From Synaphobranchus kaupii (lineage: Eukaryota > Chordata > Actinopteri > Anguilliformes > Synaphobranchidae): 64,000 bases of DNA. Both the position numbers and the translations under genes were made by a program. Positions 36,055 to 49,100 of the stretch are shown here, one piece after another (the first letter of the stretch is position 1; each line of letters starts with the position of its first letter). A model generated the notes under the pieces. It ran no database searches. It worked only from the letters and a program-made list of their open reading frames with translations, and had not been told where the DNA came from. The stretch lies in NCBI GenBank assembly GCA_029718625.1, contig CM056377.1:108455034-108519033 (forward strand), given 5' to 3'.

Positions 36055-37562
36055 CTGTTACTTTTAGCATATACGCAGTGATGTACAGTAGATGGTATAT
36101 GTGCCATTATGTAATTATGTACCAGCAATTGATAGCCGTACAATAATGAGTAGCCTATACAATACAGATTACAGAGAAGCCGTTGAAACCGACGTCAGAC
36201 TACTGAGTAGAGACTGCGGTCGGTGTTTCTCGCATATTCTGAGTGGAACAAATCAGAGTACTAAGCAAACGATGCTCGGCAGTTAATGTACTTCCCAACA
36301 AATTACAGTGTAGGCTATGTAGTAGCTATGTAGGCTATCCAACATACAGTGGCAATGTAGTCGAAATACCAGCAAATAAAAGAAAAACAACATTTTATGT
36401 TCAAGAAAAGTGTGTATAAATACCTTCACATATGAAGAAGTTGTGTGACTGTGCAAACGCAATCTGTTAAAGCAAACAGGTTGCTCGAGTCTGGGGTAGG
36501 CTTCTAGCAAAACAACAGACGCACGTACTGTTTCGCATTTGAACGGCATCTGCGAGGAATGTAAAAGTTTGCATGCTCTGTCCATTTTAACGCGTGAAGC
36601 CTAATTACAACATAACACATCGCAGCTCTTTTACTCGTATGAAAAGCGTTTTATCTTTTTATCCACATACTACCAACGCGTTGTGAATCTCAAAGCTACA
36701 AGTGTTATTCGGACAACGTACAGTAGGTAGGTTAAATGACATATTTGCAGTTAACCCAAAAGCGAAAATAACTACATTAAGTGAATATTGCAGGTTACTT
36801 TACCTAAAAACGAGGTTGTCCCATGTTTCCTTCGTACTCCTTCCAGAGTAAAAGCTTGGTCAGAATAATGTGTTTCTCCTCCTCGGTTTCCTTGCGTAGA
36901 AATGTAAAACCGATTTGACTGGCAAGCGCACACTGCACAGAGAAAACGAGGGTTATCGCCTCCCAGTTTGAAACTGAGGTTAGCACAGCAGAAGGGGAGG
37001 CAGAGCAACTGAGTCTGGGGTAATTAATTGGGGGGAAATAAATAATTAAGCAGTAACAAATAAAAATACATAGCCGCAAGGTTTAGTCAAAATAGTAGAC
37101 CATATCCGTAGTCAAATTATAGCAAATAAAAATGCATTGACAAATCGTATGCGATGCCTTATGCCAGTCATCACAAGAGTCCCTGCCTCAAGAGAGTTAT
37201 TTTGCGTGGGTTTCCATTCATTTAGATTCCAATTATTTACAGGGTTGCACAGAAAAGAAGGCTATTAGTAACCGCTGGGTTAGGCTGTCGCCAAAATGTA
37301 TTTGTTTCCGTGAAGTAATTTCTCTACCCAGCCTAAGGCTATCATGGATTTCAGCAGAACAGTTACATTATGGACAAAATGAAAAATGCTTTCCTACAGT
37401 TAAATGCAAAAGAATTGGCACAGTAACACATTTTTTGTTTTGGCTCAGTACTCCAGCACGTTGGATTTGAAATACAACAATGAATATGCTGTTAAATTGC
37501 ACTGTTGAGCTCAGCAATTTTAGCAAAATCTGATAAACTTTTATCAAACTGTTCCTTTAACC
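34147..37562. other. non-coding stretch, no firm gene
   Basis: This is AT-rich sequence with a (ta)n run at about 36028-36052. A weak minus-strand exon-like segment (36808-36938) is described as a separate finding. No other feature is supported. Confidence 0.4.
36027..36053. repeat. (TA)n microsatellite
   Basis: This is a dinucleotide array of about 13 units. Confidence 0.85.
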
Positions 37563-37813
37563 CAGGGGTGCGCAACAAGGGCCGATCCATTTCAGGATTT
37601 TGTGCCAACTTCTGCTCTTAATTATTTAATTAGCTCAATCATATCTTGAGTTAACATTTGAATAAGCACCAGCTACAGCTGCCGACTGTAAGTGTATCCT
37701 AAAGATTCTACTGCGCTCAATTACTGGAGTGAACCAGTGTATAGAGCTGTCAGAATACTAAAACTAAGGTAATTGGTTGGAACAAAAATCAGGACCGGCG
37801 CTATGCACCACTG
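37563..37813. mobile_element. hAT-like MITE
   Basis: The element starts caggggtgcgcaac and ends gctatgcaccactg. The flanks ctttaacc and ctttaaaa agree at six of eight positions, suggesting an aged 8-bp target duplication. The 251-bp interior is non-coding. The hAT assignment rests on end sequence and duplication length. Confidence 0.6.
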
Positions 37814-39206
37814 CTTTAAAACCAGTTAATCACCCCTGGTAATTAATTATACTGTAAAACAAAAAGTACTGTAAATTGACATGTGTATACTGTACATCGA
37901 ACGGTATAGAACAACAACTTAAGAAATTTTTACAAAGTTTTAGAAAGTAGTTTTGAGTGAAATTATTCATATAAATTCTTAATTAATGCAAAAAATTAAG
38001 TCAAAGTGTTGAAAGAGCAAGTCTTTGTGAGGAAAAACGGTAGCTTGGTGTCATTGTAATCACAAGTATAATGGAGTGAAAATGGACACTTTGTCCCTAA
38101 TTTTCATAATGATGATGATTATAATCACGTGTTAGTGAGCAAACACTATCACTGTTTTTATCTCTGCTGAGGTCTGGAATTAACAAAAGACAACTAATTA
38201 TAACACCGGCCCAGTTACTGTAACACAAGGAAACACCATGACGCAATGATTTTCCATACAAAATAAATGGACAAACAAAATATATATTTTAATTTATTTA
38301 AACATGTAACAGTGCAAAAGGATCCTTATCCACATAACTTCAAAAAAGACTAACCTGAAGACCGTAAGCGAAGACATAAGAAAAACTGTAGCACAAAGAC
38401 ATTTTGAGCTTATGAGCTGTTAAAAGCTGAAACGCTGCCGCCTGTCATTTTGCTTTACCGCCACTAAGTGGCAGGCGTAGACTAAATCAATTTGCTGGTT
38501 ATGCTTTGGTCAAAGATTTGGGTCTTTACCCTTATGGAAAAAGAATACTGCAGTATATTGTAAATATATCAAAATTATCTTCACAATATATTTAAAATAT
38601 ACTGCAGCATATTGTAAATATATCAAAATTATCTTCACAATATATTTAAAATATACTGCAGTATATTACATTTCCATATGGGATTGCTTTGGTTTCCCTA
38701 GGCTTTCAGGTCTGGAATATGCAATTATGCATAGACCACATGGTTGAACTACAGAATTGTGGGTTGAACAATGGTTCCCCGTTTCATGCTGTGGCGTGTT
38801 TTTACTTTTTTTTTTCTTTTTTTACTACATGCTTCAAATTCTAAAGAATGCATGCTCATATATATAGTTAATTTAGATGCTCAATCTAATAATTGTCTAT
38901 GTATTTTAAGTTTAGATTAAGCCTAAATATACTTATTGGATTGTAGTAGTTGATTACGAACATTTTTAAATGTACCGTTATGTGTGATTGTTTACAATTC
39001 ATTTTGAAGAGACATTTTTTTCCGTGTTACCAGTGCTCTGCATTCACCTTGTTAATATGTAGATAAAACTATCAATCTTTCTCAAATTGAAAATATACAA
39101 TTATATTTTACATTGACACGTTATCTATATTCTTATTTAACCCTCATCTAATAAGATTTTTTCTTATTAAATAGGCTGAAATTACGCGTGATGTTTGCCA
39201 TTATGA
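37814..39206. other. non-coding stretch with a 54-bp tandem duplication
   Basis: No gene is seen. A 54-bp unit (actgcagtatattgtaaata...) is duplicated at about 38551-38658, and each junction restores atactgcagtat. Poly-T patches lie near 38810. Confidence 0.5.
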
Positions 39207-39918
39207 TAGTTGAAGTCGGAAGTTTACATATTTAGGTTGAAGTCATTAAAACTCATTTTTAACCACTCCACAGATTTCATGTTAGCAAACTATAGTGTTG
39301 GCAAGTCAGTTAGGACATCTACTTTATGCATAGGAAAATCTGTCCGGAGAAACAACCCTTAAAGGAACAACCCATCCATATCTACTACATATCTGGCAGC
39401 AGAGTGATGGTTTGAGGCTTGTTTGATACCTCAGACCCTTGATGACTTACAGCCATTTTACCAATCATGTATTCCATACTGTTCCAGCATAATTTACAGC
39501 TAAATCTAGTCTCACCCCCCAATTCCCGTAGAGATCCATTCAAATGCAGAGATGTTATAGTAGCGCTTGTAAGAGTACCAGAAAATAAGATATCAATAGT
39601 TTTTTGATGTTGTTGGGTCACAGAAATCAGGAAGTCATGGCATGCAAAGGATATGCGACCAAATATAAAAAATTTAAAGGCACAGTCAACTTTGTGTATG
39701 TAAACTTCTGACCCACTGGAATCGTGATATAGTGAATTAAAAGTGAAATAATCTGTCTGTAAACAATTGTTGGAAAAATTACTTGTGTCATGCACAAAGT
39801 AGATGTCCTAACTGACTTGCCAACAGTATAGTTTGCTAACATGAAATCTGTGGAGTGGTTAAAAATGAGTTTTAATGACTTCAACCTAAGTGTATGTAAA
39901 CTTCCGACTTCAACTGTA
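39207..39918. mobile_element. Sleeping Beauty-type Tc1 element with foreign core
   Basis: The ends match the IR/DR-type Tc1 family: agttgaagtcggaagtttac at the left, and gtatgtaaacttccgacttc followed by aactgta at the right. The right arm keeps both direct repeats (the inner one, tgtatgtaaacttctgaccc, at about 39694-39713). The left arm stops after about 125 bp. Instead of transposase, the interior (about 39330-39672) carries sequence of the foldback family at 17432-19032. Confidence 0.85.
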
Positions 39919-40650
39919 TCTCATCAGATAGGCCTAACGTTATCTATAGCCACTACTAGCACACAGAACTTTCGTCTACTCGTTGTCAGATAGCTGTAAA
40001 ATATGAATGAGAGTAGGCTATACCAACATTGACAAAATAAGGTGTGATTTTGATAACTAGCCTATTGCACAAAGGATTTGTCTAAAAAAGGCAACACAAT
40101 TTTACTCGAGCCTATTTTATGGAATAACATGAGATTAACCAATTGTGTATAAGTGGGAAAGAAAATAAATGTACACATATACAGTTTTGCTGGTAGGCCT
40201 ATCTACATTTCTTTATAATGGCACATTCCCATTTCCCTGTTATTACCATGTTTCAGTATCTAGCTATATTATAGTATGAGAACAGTAAATTAGGTGTAGT
40301 GTAGCCTACCACAGCTCAGGATGTCTAATTAAGTTCCTCTCACGTGTAAAGCAACGCAAGCATTTTAGCTTTGTTTGATCACGTTAGCCGCATTGTTCAT
40401 ATGAATAACATACAGTAGATAGATACCCAGACTGAGGCCACTATGTCCCGACATTGCGGTCTTTGTTTTATGTTGAACATCTCTGATTTAGTAAGCCTGT
40501 AAGCTGTATACTTCACTACATTTAACGTGCACGTTGTCATCTACGACATAGTTTTCTTGAAACCACGATTATAAAATGAAATATTTTGCACAATCACGGA
40601 AAAGAACACATCATTATACTATTTATCCATTAGCAAACACTAGGCTACTT
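39919..40650. other. upstream flank of cep350
   Basis: This is AT-rich, non-coding sequence between the Tc1 element and the GC-rich promoter. Nothing else was recognised. Confidence 0.4.
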
Positions 40651-40659
40651 GCTAAACTG

Positions 40660-40780
40660 GCCATTTTGCAAGAGAAATGAAAATCTCGCGATATTATCAC
40701 ACTCCCGCGAGCAAAGGCGCCTGTCTGACTCACTGGTTTCCTGTCTTTCCCAGTTGTTTGGTTAATGGCGGACGAGCAAA
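40660..40780 (+). promoter_or_regulatory. cep350: probable cep350 promoter
   Basis: A CpG-containing patch includes TCTCGCGA (40684-40691) and a second cccgcgagc about 20 bp later. TCTCGCGAGA-like motifs are known core elements of TATA-less housekeeping promoters. The patch precedes a GC-richer stretch that ends in a splice donor and lies in the right direction for cep350. The start site itself is inferred. Confidence 0.5.
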
Positions 40781-41210
40781 CCAACGGCTAGCTCAATCTC
40801 CATTATAAACCGGGAAAAGACAAGTTAAGAGGCGGGTAGCTAGCTGAACTGTCTCTTGGGAGGACGCGTACGTACCCAGTGAACAAGAAAAATACTTGCT
40901 GCTACAAGACGTTATCCCGCATTAGAGGACAAGCACGATAGAGAAGTTAGCTTGTAGCTGAAAGATCCATAGCATAGGATTATGTTTATGAACGTTCAAT
41001 CGTTACAGGATCCAGCGGCCTGAATACTTTGTGCTTTTGGATAACTCGTAAATCAAGTGGAAAAAACATCAACATTTGAAAAAGGAACTGAGGACGATAT
41101 CGCAATATAGCGTTTGTGAACTATTGCCTGCAGACATGTCACTGTATCTTTTGAGAAGGTGACATCGGAAAGAAGCTGCTATCCGAGAACTGCCGCCGGA
41201 CGTCACTAAG
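40740..41210 (+). other. cep350: probable non-coding first exon of cep350
   Basis: This is a CpG-containing stretch after the promoter that ends at gtcactaag followed by gtagca, an acceptable splice donor. The next strong acceptor before the cep350 ATG is at 46113-46114, so this would be a 5' UTR exon joined to the exon starting at 46115. The 5' border is approximate and no transcript evidence was available. Confidence 0.4.
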
Positions 41211-43974
41211 GTAGCAACCTAAGTAAATAACACTAACGGTAGCGCCCTAGCTAGCTAACAAACTGGCTAGCCATATGGGCATTTAAATAACTACTAGCTA
41301 ACATGCTAACTCGCCTTATTGGGACATGGTATGCTAGTTACATTGTTTCCTCGTTCTTACCTGCTGTGTCAGATATAACAATGAAATGAGTAACGTTAAG
41401 GATTTGGCAAGGTAGCGAACCTGTTAATAACAGAGGCGGCCAGTTAGCTTGGTAGTGCTACAGTAACAACTAGGTACAAATGAGCAACTTAACGTAATGT
41501 TCGCTACCTATTCTGGACAATGAAAATAATGTCATTGGATTTTTACTCGCCCATCTTTATTGCTGGCTAACGATAGCGGGCTAGGTAATGTTAACGTTAG
41601 CTAGTTACTATGGAGTGCAAAGAAGTGTGACCTCAATCGCGGTGGCTATTGCACAACACAGTAACATAGTTTTCTAAAAGTAGATAGACTTAACGTTAGT
41701 TTAAAAAAAGATGGATGTTCGTGTCGACCTGGCGTTTCCATGGGCATTTGGGAGTTAGGCTAACGTTACTGTCTTCACATACATACAGTAACGTTATCTA
41801 CTTAACTACAGGCACAGACTGGCTATGTACACTAACGTTATCTTGAGTTATCCTAATGCTATATTGTCTGGACCAGGCTACGTTAACTAAAGTTGCTAAT
41901 GTTACCACCAACTCAGCTAACGTTGTTTTACCTAGTAGAGGCAAGTTACCGTTTCCAGCCAACATTAGCTATGTCGGTGCATCAGAATGAGTTCCCTGGC
42001 TGTTGTAACTAAGCTGACGTTGGCTGACCTGCAGATGCAGATACAAATATACAGATAGTTTTGGTGGTTGAACAGATAGAGATATTGCATCCCTCTTGGC
42101 TGGTTTTCTTGACTTGTACATTAAGCCCTGTGCAATTGGCGACTGGTGCAGTCTCGACAATTGAAAAGTCCATATAATAATATACATTATTTTGAAAGTG
42201 AAGTACCCCCCATCCCCCCCCACACACACACACACAATAAAGTAGCATGTCTTCATATCCTCTACAACGTTTATCCTTGAAAAATCAGTCTGTGAGCATT
42301 TAGTAAATGTTTTTTTACAAGCTGCTGAAAAGGGCCTTAATGTCAAAGAGAGGGTGTGTCCTTTGAGGAGAGCAGGGCACCCTTGTGTGATCCCTTTCTT
42401 TATTTTGATTTGTCTTTGTTGTGTGTTTAGATGGATACATTACCCAATAAGTCAGTTATTGTCTGTAGTGTCAGGATGACAGTAACTCTGAATTACTGCC
42501 TTAATTGGTTTCAAGTGAACCTAACTGAACACTGACGACCTCCTTCTGTCATTATTAACCTTACTTATGTCCTGTAGCAGGTTGGTGCCTGCATTTAAAG
42601 TAACTGAGTTAAATGTTTTATAAGAAGGGCTTCTTGTTGAATAAATTAATTGTAATGAAATTTGAAAACATAGTGCTGACAAATTGATTTCCCAAAGTTA
42701 ACTGATGTGAGCTGCTGTACTGTCTTCACATATATGCAGTACTTAATTACAGGTACAGAAGCACTGAAATATTTATTTGTGAATATGGCCATTTTTTACT
42801 TTTGCAAGTGTGATTGCGCTACACAATTAAAACAGGTTAACAGTGCCGTTTCTTCCATTCCTTTGTTTTGATTGTTGTATTGACACGCTGATAAGTATCT
42901 CAGCAAGGACTTTCAAAGTTGACAAAGGAAAGGTGATCACGGCATTGTACTGGTTGTATTAGTGGGGGTATAATTAGCTTATATTTGATCACTCATAGCA
43001 ACTGCCTGGATGGAACTGCATTCTGTACGTCAGGAAACAGAACATCAAATCCGAGCTTTGATACATGCTATCTTAGGAGAATTTGTGAACCATCCCTTTA
43101 CTGTCTTTTTTGAATTGCAGTTTGATTAAGTGTGATGTGATTTAAGTTAGAAAGCTACTATTAGATGTCTTCCTTCATTTAACTTGTGTCCTGTAAGATG
43201 TTCTGACAGTTGAGAATTGCATAATCATGCCTTTTGCCAATGGAAGTATCCACAGCATTCCTGAGTGCTTTGCTGCCGACTTGTATCATGGTTATTGTTA
43301 TAGTTAAGAATATGACCTTCAATTATTAAACGAGTCACTTCAGTGATTATTGAGAAGGTGAAGCAAAGATAAGAAGGGCAGTTTAAAAAAAAAAAAAAAA
43401 AAAAAACTTTTGTTAAGCATTTCTCTTGTAACTGTAAGACAAGATGATCATTTATTCCAAAGCTAGCTCCTTGTCTGTTTTGCTTTTGGGTAATACTTAT
43501 TTTTAGAAGCCTAAGAGCCAGCAAAACTGTGTTCTGAGACATACTTTTAAAATACGAGGCCTGTTAATGGCAAGGAACACCAATATTTGAATGCACTCAT
43601 TGTTTTGGATATTCTAAGCAGTTGGAAGAAAGTAAGCTGTTATGAGGTGCGGTACCCAAAATGAAATTCCTTTATTGTTAATAAGAGAGATGGTTCTGCA
43701 GCACATTGAAAACGTGTAGCCTATTTCAGGTGGCTGGTTTTTCAACAAGTATCTTCGTTGTCATTTAATTACTTCATAAATGGTTATTAAAACAAAGAAA
43801 TATATATGGATTGTCTAAACCCTTTTCACACAATGTTCCGCAGTGTTTAGGGGTCATGTGTGAATGAGAGCCAGGCATCCATCCGGCTATGTTGTTTTTT
43901 ATTTCTGCAAAAAAAAAAAAAAAAGGAATGTAAATAGAGCTTGTACACCAAATGAATGATAGCCAACATTGATT

Positions 43975-44175
43975 CAGTTCAATTAAATTTTATTTGTATG
44001 GTGCGTTTTACGGAGATACTTTCTGGAAACAGGAAATAGGAAAAATTAGGCAGGACAGAGTCCCTCAAAAACCCAGCAAATAAGGCTTAAAAAAAACTAC
44101 CCTGTGGGAAGAAAAGACACTCAGACAGTCACGAGAGAACCTTCCCGGTGTGAAGAACTCCCAGGAGGAGCCTTG
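43975..44175. repeat. probable interspersed repeat
   Basis: The stretch starts ttcaattaaattttatttgt and continues with a patch resembling a common fish repeat that ends in ctcccaggagga. The family is not determined. Confidence 0.4.
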
Positions 44176-45722
44176 TGTCTCACAAATGCTGCGTGAGCCA
44201 GTTCTGTAAATTCAGTTTCATTTTTGCTTTTGACTTTTTACACAAATAGCCACAGATGGCAGCCCTGCGTTTTATTTTCCTAAAGCATGCTCAACCCAAA
44301 GCAGCTGTACCAAACGGAGAATAAATGTCCATTTCAGAACTAAGTAATTAAATTAAACCTCCTTCTGCTTCCTTCATGTTGGTACCTCATCGACTATGCA
44401 GCCACCGTATTTACATATTTTAGTGATCCTTTTTATTGGTCCTAGTCTAATATGGACCACCATAACTTATGTTTTACTGGCCAGTTAGTAAAATCTGATG
44501 GCCGAGAGCCATATATTATGTGGACACATCTGTGTGCACCAGCATGAAGTTTTAATAGTTTTGCCTTCTTTCTCATCCAACCCTATTGCCACAACTGTCC
44601 ATTATCAGTTAAGCTGATAATTAGCTTTGTTTTAATATGTTATACAGTGGCCATAGTTCCAGCTCAAGAACAGAGGAATTTACTGTTGGTAAAGTCATAC
44701 TTTTAGCTTCCAGTGTCAGATCCCTAAGACATTTAAGATATTATTTCAAAATTTCAGTGTAGCCGTTTCAGTGTGTGTGAGCACACAGCTTAGACTAAGT
44801 TACACATTTGTAATGATTACCCTTAGATGTTCCTATAAATGTCTTCCCAAGTCCGTTGTATAATCAGTAATGAAGGTATTTCGTTTCAGTGCTGTGGGTT
44901 AAAAACCAGGTTCACTCTGTGCCCCATCTTGATGGTTGCTCAACCACGTTAGAAAACTGATCCATGGTTTTTGCCTGTCAACTTCAGATGTGATGCAAAT
45001 TTACGATCTAAAATGTGGCCATTCATTGTAGCTATCAGCTTGCCAAGGTCACCTTGAAAAGGTGCGATTGGAAAGCAATCTCGCCCAAGTGTCAGAAATG
45101 ACATCATTTTACACAATAGCTACTTCAACTCATCATGTCTATTGTGGAGATGAGAACATTTTATTCTTGCTTCGGCCTGACTCTATGCCCTGTAGAGAAC
45201 GCCGCTTTCATTGTAAGGCAAGCTTCGCTTTTAAGCTTTATGCTTGTAACATTTAAGATGAACAAGATTATTCTTCTTTTCTAGGTCATCACTTGGTCAT
45301 TATTCAAATGTGTTAATAAAAGAACTAAATAATTTTAAGGTTATGTATTCTCAACTGTGCAAACTTTCATGACATGTCTGGAATGCCTGCTGTGTGAAAT
45401 ATCAGGTAACAATGTGTAGGATTTTTTCATCAGAACGAGTACTTGATTATTTGTCTACTCAACTAAACTCCATTGTTAGAGCATTAAAGAGTGCAGAGTG
45501 CTGGCTTTTTAGAGCCAGCTTGTGATCAGTTTTTAATGATATAATCATATTTGTGTTATGGAGTTCTTGCTTCAGTTCTCTATGCTCGGTGCAGGTTAAG
45601 TCACAGAACCTGTTTTTTGCTGCTTCACAGCTAATGAACGAAAATACTGCTTGTCAGCAGTCTGTCATGGAAGATGTATGGTTTTTTTCCGGTCTGTAAG
45701 TTTCTGCGTGTGCGCGCGGGCA

Positions 45723-45728
45723 TGTGTG

Positions 45729-45804
<76 letters not shown>
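45723..45804. repeat. (TG)n then (GCGT)n microsatellite
   Basis: A short (tg)n run changes into about 15 units of gcgt. Confidence 0.93.
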
Positions 45805-46114
45805 ATTTTATCCTTTCCTCAGCACATAGGGCCAGTAGTGCTTCCTGCTGCCAGGTCACATTAATGTCCTGCCCTCAGCCCCTTTAGCGCTATTGCTCCA
45901 TCTCAAAGCTTTATTTCGGGCTCTGCATGAGCATGTAATGGGAATATTACATACCTCAAATATGTTCTAAAGATACAAATTCAATTTATTCTAAGAGCGT
46001 CTGAAAATAACGTCTTATAGGTTACAGCACTTGAGGTCAAATTGCTTTCACGTCCTCCCCTTGCCCTTGCTCTCTTCACTCGTTTGACTTTGCTCTTCCT
46101 TGCTCCACCTCCAG

Positions 46115-46191
46115 CTGGCAAACTGCTGCAATGTGGAGCCGCAAGCGGAGCGAGGCGCCCCTGGGCAGTCCTGCACAGCCTGCTGGATTAG
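46115..46191 (+). CDS. cep350: cep350 exon 2, start codon exon
   Basis: The acceptor ccacctccag ends at 46114. The ATG at 46131 opens [13 protein letters not shown]; the exon ends after 20 codons plus one base at a gtcagt donor. It is the first coding exon because the frame joins the next exon correctly and the sequence corresponds to the start of known CEP350. Confidence 0.85.
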
Positions 46192-49100
46192 GTCAGTCTC
46201 TTCTCAAAGGTTCCCATTGTGCGTGCACGGCCTTGCAATGACGGCTAAAGCTTTCTCCCCAGTGCAGTAGGTCCTGAGCAAGGTAAAACTTTAACTGAAG
46301 ATTCCGTTAAGGTCGGGTCACGTAACCATTTTACAACACGAGGAGCTCCATTTGGTCCCGAGTGTATAACTCCTTACTTCAATTCTATCCTTAGTGTCAG
46401 GATGTTCTTTCTAGAACACAATGGCCTCAGCTGCAAAAAGTCACCATGTCATCTCCTCTTGTCTTTTACTGAGCTCCACATTCACATTAAAATATGAAAA
46501 TTTAAAATTCACTAAAACATCAGCTAGTAAAGTTTGTCACGGTGGGTTAGTTTTAACGGTATAACAACTTGTCTTTTTGTCTTTGTTTCAGAGCTGACGG
46601 CTGCATTTAAGAGTTTGAATCAGACCAAAGCCGCTGTGAGTAAATTCTCCTAGCTTGACGTTATTCATCATCTGAATTTTATCCTTTTTGCGTTTGACTT
46701 TGAAAATTGAAATGCGTTGTAATATCTGCAATTGACTCTTAACTGAACTCATATTAAAATAAAGTCCTCAGGTCTCTGTCTAACCCAGCCTTGTGTTGCT
46801 TCCCCATAGTTACGACACATCGAGAACCGTCTTGAGGCTGCTCCTGGCACTGGGGTGTTGCTGGATTCTGTCATGGATACCAAGAAAACCTTGAGTGGGG
46901 CGACCAGGAAAGTTAGCCGCAGAGGTGAGGCAGACTGGGGTAATGAGCTCCACGGAAGCCAGCCATTAAATGAGGACGGTGTAAATTTACAGATATTGGA
47001 TAGCTGACATGCTTTCTCAGGCTAGCCTTTCATATAAGAGGAATGTGAAAGAAGTTTCATAACCAGAACATTTGATGATGAGAACAGACCTTTCAGCCCA
47101 TCTCGGTGATAAGAGAGCATCCCGCACTTTGCCAAGGCCAAACGAAATTGAGAGCATTAGAACGTTAATATTTAATACGATACGTATTTTTGTAGTTGCT
47201 TCATTCGTAAAAGATGTCGAGTGTCGCTTATTTTCCCCAGTGATGAAGGTATACCTTCATTTGAGTGTTGCTCGTTTATTTTTGTGCCTGTGTGGGGGAT
47301 GTGTGTCGGGACTAACCCGCTGTCCTCCTTGCCGTAGAAGGGGGGCGCTCAGAGCACACCTCGCTCACCGGCTCGGCCTCTAAGCCCCGAGCACGGAGCC
47401 GCCGCAGCCCAGAAAAGAGCTCGCGCAGCCCCCTCAGGAACACCACGCTGGACAGCAATGTTAGGAGGGCCAACTGTGTGGAGTTCAGGGAACCGCTGGC
47501 TTCCTACAGGTAAGAGCAAGTCCTGTCAGGGCCTTCTCGCTGTGCATCAGAACCTGAAATTCACAGCACTGTCTATGTCTAGGTTTGTTAATATATTAAT
47601 AATGATAAGACTGAGATTGTTATTATTGGCTCCAAAACTGAGTGGACACTGAGAACACGCTAACCCTGTTAGTTCTGCAAAGCAAATCTCAATCATGATA
47701 TTTCGGGGTGATTTTTGACTCCTTTTGCATAACGTCTTATTATAGTCTTCTTAAGGTTGCTGTTGCCAAAGCTGGAAAGTTAGTACTTGCATTACTTGTT
47801 TGGAGACTGAACTACTGTAATGCCCTGTTCATTACACTCCCTAAAAAAGTCAAGTGAAGGGACTGCTGGGTGGCTCATTTGGTTTAGGCACCACCCTGTG
47901 GTGCATGGATGAGCCTCACGGCCTCGGATGGAATCGGACCGTGCCAGTGCCAACTGCGGCCGGTAGCTCCACAGGGCGACGCGCAATCGGCGGTTCCGTC
48001 ACACAGGGAATGGGAGGGTTCAGTCGGGTAGGGTTCCGTGTGCACTGCTATCTTGCGACCCCTGCTAGTTTGATCGGGCCCCTAAGAAACGCGCGCATAT
48101 CACCCCTGTTCTAGCTTTTCCGCATTGTCTGCCTGTGACTTTTATAAGTGATTTTAAGCTTATTTTATTGGTAATTAAAGCGCTTAGTGGTTTAGCACCT
48201 GAATGCATTAATGATTGTTTGAGCATGTATCAGCCTCGGTGAGCACTCCGCTCTGCAAACACTACCGTGTTGGTTATTACTACCGTTAAACCTAAACACT
48301 GACTGCAGGCTCATTTCTGTTTATATGCTCCAGAATTATTGAAGTCCTTACCACAGTACATAAAATACTGTCAAACCTTGAGTCGTTTTGAATCTCATCT
48401 TGGAACTTATTTTTTTATTTTTTTATTTTTTATATTGCTACTTAACAACTCATCATTGCCTTTTTTATTTTAGTAAATTTTATTCAATATTCTTTGTCAC
48501 ATTTTATGTTGCGTGTATATTTACCTTTTATCATTCCCTTAGTTTCATTCCACTGTTAGTTAGATTGCTTCATCTGTTTTGGTCTTACGTTTTGTTGGGC
48601 GCTTTCTTATGGATCCTATGTAGAAAACACACAAACAAAGCTGTCCAATTATTTATTTATTAGTGCTCCTCAAAGCATTTAACTCTTTTGCTAAGTGTGG
48701 GATGTTGGCCCAATACAGACCCCACACATTTGCATGTGCTTAGTCCCAGCTACCTGGTTTTGTGTGGGGTAATGGTCTGCTGAGCGTAACTCTCTTTGTG
48801 TCCCTCTAGTGACTCCAGGCCACATTCGGCACCGATATGGTAGAGATGCATGAGTGCATCAACCAGGGCTATGTTCACACTGCAGGCCTTAGTGCTCAAT
48901 TATCATTTATTTCTCAGATCTGATTATTTTGTTTGGCTGTTCACATGAATTTTTTAATGTGGCCCATAGCCGATTCCAGTGCGAAACGATTCCTCTGCTG
49001 AAATGACCCGCAAGCGCAAATTAACAAAAACAAAAGACATTGCACCTATTACACGGCATGCAGAAATAAACCACAACAAAAAGGAAGTAATCAAAGTCAC

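Larger units (their letters stand above)
41211..46114 (+). other. cep350: cep350 intron 1
   Basis: This is a 4.9-kb intron by inference. Its first 700 bp are dense in aacgtta and gctagc motifs. Farther in are a poly-A run (43385-43406), a probable interspersed repeat (about 43975-44175) and a (gcgt)n array (45741-45804). No coding exon was seen. Confidence 0.5.
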
